From Brachycybe producta (Eukaryota > Arthropoda > Diplopoda > Playtdesmida > Andrognathidae), in assembly GCA_036925085.1 (NCBI GenBank), contig JAUPFP010000008.1, forward strand, positions 2,453,957 through 2,517,956: a DNA stretch of 64,000 bases. Direction: 5' to 3'. This document shows positions 55,362-64,000 of this stretch, in pieces. The notes beneath the pieces are model-generated. The model was not told the DNA's origin. It searched no databases and saw only the letters and a program-made list of their open reading frames with translations. Each line of letters opens with the position of its first letter. Within the stretch, counting starts at the first letter, position 1. A program made the position numbers and the translations under genes.

Positions 55362-56994
55362 CTCCATGGGATAAAAGTGAGAGGAAAAAAAGGGGTAAAG
55401 TTAAGAGTGGACAGACGACCACAGAAAAAGACCCCCCTCCCGTTCCCCCCCACTCCTTTTTAAAGTTCACACATTGCAACTCTTTTAGACTTTATTAAAC
55501 TTGTCCCTCTAACCCTTTTTTTTTTCTTTTTTCTGGCAGGCAATAAGTGACTATAATTGCAAACCCCCCTCTTTTTTGAAGGATAAAATATGGGCCGAAA
55601 ATAACATTAACCCTTTTGGTACCTTATTTATTTATGAATAGACCGAAGTTTCTCTCTCTCTCTCTCTCTCTCTCTCTTCATAAGTGGTTCCTACTTTAAG
55701 TATCTCTTCACCATCTCTCCCCCCCTTCTTTCTCTTCATCATCTACTAGTAAAAACTAACTTCAATTTAATTTTTTTTAACTGTGTTTAAATAAATGGGA
55801 TTTTATTTTGGCCACTCTTTATCTTTATAATATGCCTTTTGAAGAATTTTTTTTTAAGTCCATACATATATAAACTGGACATAAAGATGTCTATGAGATT
55901 TTTTGAAGAAAAAAACAACAACATGAAAACTTGTCAACGAGCTTTTTGTTTGGGATAGAAGAAAGCACAAAAAATTCAACCCTTTTAATCATTTATCCAT
56001 CCCATATAATTAAGTCGCATTTTGTGGCTGACCAACTTGCAAAAAACTTTCTTTATTAATCATGAAAAAAAAAAAAATTGCGGAAAAAAAAACGTCCTGA
56101 ACAACTTTAAAGAATGCCTTACACATAACAAGAACAGCCATTATGTAGACACACTATATTTGCATCAATTTTCAAAAGAAATCTCAAGTGAAAATCAAGA
56201 CTTTTCCCCTCCTCCACTTTCCTTAAAATATCCATTTTAAATAACAACACCGATCCATTTTCGTTGTATCAAAATACAAAAGATGACTGAATCAGAAAAA
56301 AAGAAGAAGAAAAAAAATATGCAAATTAAATTTGAAATGCAGTGATTATATTTTGTGATTTTTCTTCTATAATATTAATGTACATCTGCAGATAACACTT
56401 GTTCAATCTTAAAAGAGTCATTTAAAGAAGAAAAAGATTGATTTCATCATTGATGATACTGTAACATGGCTTATAATCCACTTATATAATATGTGTGTGT
56501 TTGTATGTTAGATTTCCGCAAAAAAAAAGATCGTATGTGTGTGTCTATCTATGATGGTCACATAAGAAGATTGAACGATTTAACGACTAATTTTACAAAA
56601 TGTCATCTCAACCACAGAAATTGAGAAAATGACATAAGAGAGAAAGAAAAAAAGAGGTTTATTTGAAACGCTTCTTCTTCTTCTTCTTCATATTCCTTTC
56701 TCTCTCTCTTTATGGTCATTAAAATGGCCATTATTTTAATGTTGTTCTGATCTCTTTTTACACTTGACAGTTTCAACGACTTGGACATCAATCTCCATAG
56801 ATGTGTGTTTGCCTGAAACACTGTGGCACTACTTACTGCCAGCAAGCAATCTAACTCATTCATTCAATATGAAAAAAAAAACACCCAGAAACACATACGC
56901 CTTTTTTTTCTTCTTCCTAATAAATCTTTTGGTTCTTTCCACCTCCTTCTTCTATTCTTTTCCAACAAAACAATATTCAGACATTCTCTAGAGG

Positions 56995-57306
56995 GTATTA
57001 AGACATTTCACCTAAAAGACAGTTCACCTAAACAATTACACCTAAACCAAAATATTCTAAATGTTTTTTTTTGTTTATTCACCTAAGTGACAACAAAATG
57101 AATAAATTAAGGTAAAACAGTATTAGGTTAAATGTTTTTAGATGAAAATGTATTAGAAGAACTTCCTTTAGGTGAATGTTCATTAGGTGAAAAGGTTTAA
57201 GTGTATTGTCATCTAGCCTCTAGGTGAAAAAAACAAAACATTTACAGTATTTGGTTTAGGTGTAATTGTTTAGGTGAACTGACTTTTAGATGAAATGGTC
57301 CTAGAA
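56995..57306. repeat. Inverted repeat of TAGGTGAA units
   Basis: Left: AGACATTTCACCTAAAAGAC, CAGTTCACCTAAACAATTAC and ACCTAAACC. Right: GGTTTAGGTGTAATTGTTTA, GGTGAACTGACTTTTAG and ATGAAATGGTCC. Short TAGGTGAA, ATTAGGTTAA and TTAGATGAA units fill the middle. Confidence 0.8.
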
Positions 57307-57309
57307 CCT

Positions 57310-60300
57310 TCTCAAGAGATTGTTGCATTGTGCCTATGCATTGATATCGATGTGGCAATTTTTTTTTTCAAAGTTCATTAGAAACTAGAATAGTGATTAT
57401 AAAGAGGTGATCACAAGATTTAGTGCAAGAAATGAGTCAAAATGTCGGGCTGTAACGAAAAATCAGCGCTTTTCTATAAGTTGACATAGTGACAATTGCA
57501 AATTTTTCAAAGACACACATTACTTGTAGGTTCTAAATCTTGCCGTAAAAATTGCCAATGTGATCGCTGCTTTACTTTATTCAGAGTAGATCAGTTCGAG
57601 TTATACTTGTTACGCTCGAAAAAGACTAGTTAGAGACTAGTATTTTTTTGTCACATGCCAGACTAGAATTCTTCAACTAGAAATCTCAAACCATTAACCA
57701 GTCTTTTGTGATTGGAGAGGAAAAAAGAAGTATTTTCATGACGATATCTTTCAAAATAACTTTCTGTGAGAATTTCATCTTAAAAATACATAAAATTTTA
57801 ATAATATTCGTGAAAAAAAAGTTGTAATATAAGAAATACCAATTACGATTTCAGTTATTTATTTTTTGCTTTCAAAAAGAAGTTTACAGCCACCTTATTG
57901 CACCTAAAATGACTGCTGTCACACTTTTATCCTCAATCACTGTCAAGTTTCAATCTCTTGAGGGATTTTTTTTTTAAAACTCAATGTCCATGGTGCTATA
58001 TAACATGGTCATTAAAAAGCAAGTTTACAGAAGCAATTAACAAGTGTAATAAATTAATCAATACACATACAGATATACAAACACACCTGGATGACCGTCC
58101 ATTTAACTGTTTCTTGTGTTAGAAACAGTGAAAGACGGGGTTGTTTTATTATGCAACATTTATGGCAATTACACAGTGAAACCGTGTTTATAGCCATAAT
58201 CATTGCACTCCACCCAAAACAAAATAAGAGAAAAGATTGTCATTTAAACAGGTGGCTTGGCCCACCAAAATGGCCAACCATTGTGACACCTGACAGACAG
58301 ACAGACAGACAACAAGAGTTGCACCACCTGCACAATTCACTTCCAAATTGGTAATAATGTAGACTAGCTCTTTTTTGTTTTGTTTAACCTTCTCTTTTAT
58401 AATAAAAACACACGCACAAAATAGTAAAAACAAGAAAAATAAAATCAATATACCAAGTGGCGTTGCTTTTATCTTCCGTGTGTGTGTGTCTGCGCCATTT
58501 TTAGATCGTTTACTATTTGTTATATTGGTGTTTTTTATAGCATGTTATTGATATGATACATAAAAAGGCAAGTTGCACCTGCACATACATGATGAACTAT
58601 GACCTGACACTAAAGGAGTCTAAAAAATAAGCCATATGTTGTTGTACTGTATGAGTCTGCATCACTGTGTTCAAAATAAACATGTTGCAAGTTTTTTCAT
58701 AACATGCCAGCTAATTATGGTATAAAATATCCTGTAATTTCTTAATTAAGGCATAATGTGAACGCAAACTTTTTGGTCGGAAAAACAAATTCAAAGTTTG
58801 TTTAAAAAACTAGAACAGAAGATAATACTGAAAATACTTTTCATAAGAATTTTTGCCAGTTTTAAAATGACCAAGTTTTAAAAAATACATTTTCAAATTG
58901 ACGTAAATATTCTATTTTGAAAGATATCATCATTTTTATTTTCCTTCTGTGAACTGTTTTAATCAATTCACTATTTGAACCCCTAATTATTGTATTATTT
59001 GGGTCTCTTTATTTTCTGATCAATGAAGCATTATTTTAGTTGTACCAGAATACATTGCAACTGTCATTAGGTTTATTATCTTTCGGTTTTAACCATGCAT
59101 TTCGAATGTTATAATTGGTTTATAATTGTCCCTCTGTCATAGGCCTTCTTGGCTGCTTGCAGAGTAATTTTACAAAATTCAAATATTGATAATGTGTGAG
59201 GATATATGAAGTGTAGTCTGCATATTTCTGAGACATTCTGTAAAAAAGCAAAGTTAAAAGTCTTTCAACAAATTACTCACAATTACAGAGAAACTAACAC
59301 ATAAAAATTAAAACAACAATAGAAAAAGCCCTTGATGAATATTCAAGATTTGAAAAAGAAAAAAAAACACACTTCCGGGCTAGAACTAGAGCATCGTGTG
59401 GGGTAAACCGGAAAAGACAACGTTCCTAAAAATCTAGAAAGCTATCATCGTCATCATCATCATTATTTAGAATCTGAATTCCGATGATGATGATGATGAT
59501 GATGACATATAAGGAGGACTAGGAGGGGTTTTCTCTTACAAATGAGTTCAATGAAATAAAACACATTTTTGGTTGCATTTCTAGTAGGCCTACTAGCAGA
59601 AAAAAAAATACAATTGATGACAGTCCCCCTTAGAATAACTGTAGATTTACAAATGTAGTTTAAGGAAGTTAATAATGAGCCAAAAAGGAATCGGATGTTA
59701 ATATCACGCTTAAAACAAGTCTTAAACACAAAATAATCGCCACATTAAACAATTTCTCTCTAAGTTTGGGTGCAAGACTAATTTAGAAATAAGACTAAAA
59801 CTTGGGACCCCCCCCCACTGAGTGAAGACGTCGTTAGGTCCTACCATTTAAAGACCAAGTAACCAATCGAAGCAATGCTTAATTAATGAAAAATGATTAT
59901 TATATATATATATTTTTTAATGAAATGCTGTTGTTGGTGAATTTGCTCAATGCTCATCTATTATCATTTATATATCACACACCCTTCCTTCCACACGGTT
60001 CGGACCACCCCTTAAACAATGTTAATTCATTCTGAGTTTTCATCCATTGTAACATTAAATTTTCTATAGAAACACATTTTTAATAGATGTTAATAGAGAG
60101 AGAGAGAGAGCCACTTAAAAAATGTTGCGTCAAAAAACAACTCATGCAAACCCAGTTAATTTGGTGTTGTTACTTAAATAATTCACACATTTTTTCTAAG
60201 GAAAAAAAAACACCCCAGGATTCATCATATAATATTTGCCATTAAGTTTGTGTGGTAATTAAAAAGTTTTGTCATCATAGAAATGCATCAACTACATTAA

Positions 60301-60587
60301 GAATTACATTATAATATCAAACCTCGTTAAGACACATTTTTCAAACTTAACATACTTTATACCAAAACTAGAACTTTTGCTTTTTGAAAACTTTAAAAAC
60401 TGAAAGTGTTATAGAAACTAGAAAAGTAATTCAACCACGTGTTTTAATGTTAATATACTGTATTTAAAAACAAACTGTTTAAGGCAATTAGGACAGTTTA
60501 AGTTTTTTCTCTCTCAATATAATAAATTAAAAAACTAATGCAATTTATTTTAACACAGTTTTTGATAAATCCAAACTAACTGCAAGA
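57310..60587. other. Non-coding DNA with repeat fragments
   Basis: Fragments of the AAACTAGAA family near 57380 and 58805, another near 60410, a reversed GATCACATTGGCAATTTT segment at 57390-57580, a (GACA)n run at 58305 and a GAT/ATC inverted pair at 59448-59502. No exon with recognisable similarity. Confidence 0.5.
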
Positions 60588-60660
60588 GCCCGGTTAGCTC
60601 AGTCGGTAGAGCATTGGACTTTTAATCCAAGGGTCGCGGGTTCAAGTCCCCCATCGGGCG
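60588..60660 (+). tRNA. tRNA-Lys(TTT), copy 3
   Basis: 73 nt, GCCCGGT to ATCGGGC plus G, anticodon loop CTTTTAA, T arm CGGGTTCAAGTCCCC. The stems are sound and box A/B regions intact. First of four direct copies. Confidence 0.95.
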
Positions 60661-60898
60661 CAAATCACTTTTAATAATTTTTATGCCATAAAAAGTTTAA
60701 TTTTTAAAAGACATACATCACTGTGAAATTCGTCGTTTTACTCTTCTAGTTTGAATTAAGTTTTGAATTCTTCTATAAGTCAATTCAAACTGCATTTAAA
60801 AATGGTTTTGGCACACTTCCGCAAATATTACTCTCAACTGTCCAAACAAACGAAATTTATTTTACAGTGATTTTGACAGTTAAACCGTTCGAACAGGA

Positions 60899-60971
60899 GC
60901 CCGGTTAGCTCAGTCGGTAGAGCATTGGACTTTTAATCCAAGGGTCGTGGGTTCAAGTCCCCCATCGGGCG
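60899..60971 (+). tRNA. tRNA-Lys(TTT), copy 4
   Basis: Identical in body to copy 1, 311 bp after copy 3. The flank between them (CACTGTGAAATTCGTCGTTT, CTTCTAGTTTGAATTAAG, ATTTTACAGTGATTTTGACA) repeats around the other copies. Confidence 0.95.
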
Positions 60972-61252
60972 CGAATTTTTTTTAATAAATTTTATGCCAT
61001 AAAAAGTTTAATTTTAAAATTCATTACTGTGAAATTCGTCGTTTCACCTTCGTTTGCTTTTCTAGTCACCTTCGTTTGCTCTTCTAGTTTGAATTAAGCC
61101 TTGAATTCTTCTAGAAGTCAATTGAAACTGAACTTAAATACTCCCCCGCATTACAAACTCCCCGCAAACATTATTACTCTCAAGTTCTCAACTATCCAAA
61201 CAAACGAAATTTATTTTACAGTGATTTTGACAGTGGAAATGTTATAAGAAGA

Positions 61253-61325
61253 GCCCGGTTAGCTCAGTCGGTAGAGCATTGGACTTTTAATCCAAGGGTC
61301 ATGGGTTCAAGTCCCATATCGGGCG
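61253..61325 (+). tRNA. tRNA-Lys(TTT), copy 5
   Basis: The T arm reads ATGGGTTCAAGTCCCAT, a compensated variant with intact pairing. Discriminator G. 354 bp after copy 4. Confidence 0.93.
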
Positions 61326-61655
61326 AAAAGTGAATTTTAATAATTTTTATCACAATTAATGTTTTGTAACCATGGAGTAAAAACTGTTAAAACTGTCATA
61401 ACGATTTTGTAGCCAAATTAAAATCGAAAAAAATTACTAGTTAAATAAATTAAGGCGCAAGTGCCATTACAAGTTTAATTTTTCACCTTTTATTTTGAAA
61501 TTCCAGTTTCAATTAAATTTTGAAATCTTTCATAAATTCATAAGTCAATTCAAACTGAACTTAGAATGGGTTTGCATTCCCGCAAAAACTAGACTCAAAG
61601 ACAAATGAAATTAATTTTACGGTGATTTTTTGACAAATTCGAACCAAACACAGAA

Positions 61656-61728
61656 GCCCGGTTAGCTCAGTCGGTAGAGCATTAGACTTTTAATCCAAGG
61701 GTCGTGGGTTCGAGTCCCACATCGGGCA
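61656..61728 (+). tRNA. tRNA-Lys(TTT), copy 6 (most diverged)
   Basis: The anticodon stem begins TTAGA, giving an A-C mismatch; the T loop is TTCGAGT and the discriminator is A rather than G. The anticodon is still TTT. It may be decaying or a different isodecoder. Confidence 0.88.
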
Positions 61729-61739
61729 CAAAACACAAA

Positions 61740-64000
61740 CATAAATGAAACATGAATTTTTCACAAATTTAAGGACAAAAAAAAAACCGAATCAAGAGTT
61801 TTATACCATTTTTCACTTGCAAATTGTAATGGCTACTTATACATACATGTTCATTATTTTTTTTTTTTTTTGAAAGAGTAAATTTTTATTTGCATGAGTA
61901 ACTTCCATAGAAAAAAATTACGAAAGTTATTCATGTAAATGAAAATTTTGTTTCAAAACTTAATGAAGGGTCAACGCGAGACAAAATTCATGTATAGTTT
62001 CCGGTTACATCTTGTGCAAGTTCCGGTTTTTTTTAAAAAAAAACAAGATCATCGGACATTATTGGTTCTCATAGTTTCGGATGAATAGATTTATTTGCTA
62101 GTAAACTGAACAACAACAAAAATACAGTTGAAGTCCATATGTTTGAGGAGGACGAGGAGGAGGGTGGCCAGCCATACGAATGCAAAACGGGAGTGTGTTG
62201 TGTTTAGTTGTCAAAAAAAGTTAACATAGAAACCAACAACAACACCGTCTTCCTCACTTGATCATCATCATCTTCAACACAATCAATCTGCAAAAAAATG
62301 TGGCCAAGTCTTTTAGTTTTAAGGTTGCAAACTTGGCATCATCCACAGAAAAGAATGTGAGTGGTCACCCATAGTGTCATTCTAGTACACAAGAATAGAC
62401 ACCAAGGCCTAATGTGTTTGAATACATTATGGAGAAAACCGGAATTCGTTTTCTGTCTTTAACTATAAACCACCTCCCTCCTCAAAAAGAGAAAAATCAA
62501 ATGACACAAGAAGTGTAGGAGGGTCTTTTATATATTAGTGAATATGGTCGATTGGTTTCATTAACGTGCTCATTAGAGAGGTCAACTCTTTTTGAAATAA
62601 AACACCCTCCTCCTCCTCCATCCATAGCTTTGAATTTCAAGCTAAAAAGTCTTTATGATCGAGTGTCCAAAATTGTACATTGAAGTCGCCACAACCAAAA
62701 GGAGCTTTTCCTACAAACTATCCTCTCTCGTTTCATTATGAATTCATTCATTTTGGTCACCTTTTCAGTCTATTAATTTAGCTCCTAGATAAATCAATTT
62801 CATTTAATCTAATTTTATGAGTAGCCATTGCAAAAAAAAATGCAAATGAATGAGAACAATAAACTAGAACTAAACACCCCCCCCTCGAACTTTTGTTATT
62901 TATCTTGGTCTTTCAGGAACAAGATTTAAGGAATAAAATAAAATAAAATAAAGAATAAAATCTGACTAAATTTCACTTTTTAAGACATTTAGTAGTAGAA
63001 CTGCCTATATACATGTATCTTTGAGTACAAAAGAACGCAGTAATTTGTATTTCTAATTCTACATTTTGGTGGTTTTTCAACGTTTGTTATTCTTTCCTAA
63101 GAGAAACTTGAAAACCTTTTAGAAACTAGAAGGGTAGCTCAATCACTTAAGGGTGATTTTCATGTTGATAAACATTTCATTGCGATTTCAAATTTTTTTA
63201 TTTTTATTTTTCACTTTAAATTTAGCCATTTAAAGTTTAAAGGCGTAAAAATTGATTCATTTTCAAACTAAAAAAAATTTTTTTTCCTTTCACAAATTAC
63301 AGAAATTCATTAACGAATTTATTTACTTTCATTTCCTGCACATTTACCCATAATTCCTACCGTTTTGAGCAGATAAATTCCAATTATTTTGCACAAACTC
63401 TTGACTTAATTTTCAAAGCTGACAACCACCGCAAAAAAAAATGTGGTTACAGTTTTAAATTAATCAGTTATAGTAAAAACTAAAGATCAAATTTAAATTA
63501 ACAATTATTAAAAAACAACTTTTATAAAGTTGCAAACCCACCAAGAAAAAAAAAAGTGTGAGATGATTGAAGGAGTTATTTTTTTGTATGTGTTTTATTA
63601 TTCAACGGTGTTAAAGAGGACCCAAAACAACAATAAAAGATGGGCTCGAGCATATCACAAGGATGGGATGCTCAATATTCACTTCTTCATGGATGACAGA
63701 GTCCTCTTTCGCCTTGTTAAGCAGTCATTCTTTCAAAATGAAAACCAAAGGGTTAACTCTTTCTAGTCTCTAACAACACAACCAACCCTTTTCTCTTTTC
63801 CCCCCTATTTCTCTTTTATCTTTCTAACCCTTTCATGCAACATTCACATGCATACATGGAGCTCAAATAGATCCCTTTTTTCTGAGTCTGAAACTGGGGT
63901 TCGGGGTTCTGAATTGAGCGCGCCAACTCTCAGAATAAAAGAGTTTTTAAACATTTAACCCTTTCAATCTTTTTTTTTTGTGTGATAAATGTTGCCGGTT
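61740..64000. other. Non-coding tail of the window
   Basis: AT-rich DNA. A fragment of the AAACTAGAA family starts at about 63118 (TTTTAGAAACTAGAAGGGTA). The ORF at 63530-63766 has no recognisable similarity. No further gene could be supported. Confidence 0.5.

Noticed and set aside
56603..56863. Candidate upstream exon of the kinase gene (minus strand, starting after TTTCAG at about 56814)
   Set aside because: The frame after the acceptor becomes a Lys/Glu-rich low-complexity peptide with no matching donor phase that I could establish.
63530..63766. 78-residue ORF near the window end
   Set aside because: No recognised domain on either strand; the reverse frame is also short and unsupported.

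Overview
The window is AT-rich nuclear DNA from an animal. Every recognisable gene is spliced by the usual eukaryotic rules, with many introns of only about 60-90 bp, and the protein set is metazoan. The five-base repeat CCTAA/TTAGG, the usual arthropod telomere unit, occurs in arrays inside repeats, so a non-model arthropod is the best guess, but the species cannot be named from sequence alone. PSTK indicates selenocysteine synthesis.

I rebuilt nine protein-coding genes exon by exon; splice phases close in all of them except at one base in CLPX. In order: PSTK (+, 5' end outside the window), GOLGA7 (-), SUCLG1 (+), PDCD4 (-, with a first intron of about 11.7 kb), BABAM2 (+), CLPX (-), DUSP11 (-), LETM1 (-), POLR3G (+) and a HIPK/DYRK-like kinase (-, 5' end not found). 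Neighbours tend to be head-to-head (GOLGA7/SUCLG1 180 bp apart, PDCD4/BABAM2, LETM1/POLR3G) or tail-to-tail (PSTK/GOLGA7, SUCLG1/PDCD4, BABAM2/CLPX, POLR3G/kinase). The genes do not form one pathway; SUCLG1, CLPX and LETM1 are mitochondrial, the others act in selenocysteine synthesis, Golgi palmitoylation, translation control, DNA repair, RNA 5' end processing and Pol III transcription.

From about 47.3 kb to the end no protein-coding exon was found. That stretch holds simple repeats, foldback elements and six tRNA-Lys(TTT) genes, two on the minus strand near 50 kb and four on the plus strand near 61 kb, each in a repeated flanking unit.

Introns and spacers are full of non-autonomous inverted-repeat elements of several families: a ~200 bp family with 9 bp target duplications (MULE-like), a TA-flanked mariner-like family, an abundant foldback family carrying the motif AAACTAGAA, and large foldbacks with telomere-like cores. 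No transposase gene was seen. The points most worth a second look are a one-base frameshift in the CLPX sensor-2 region, three GC-AG introns, telomere-like repeats at foldback centres, and the inverted tRNA-Lys clusters.
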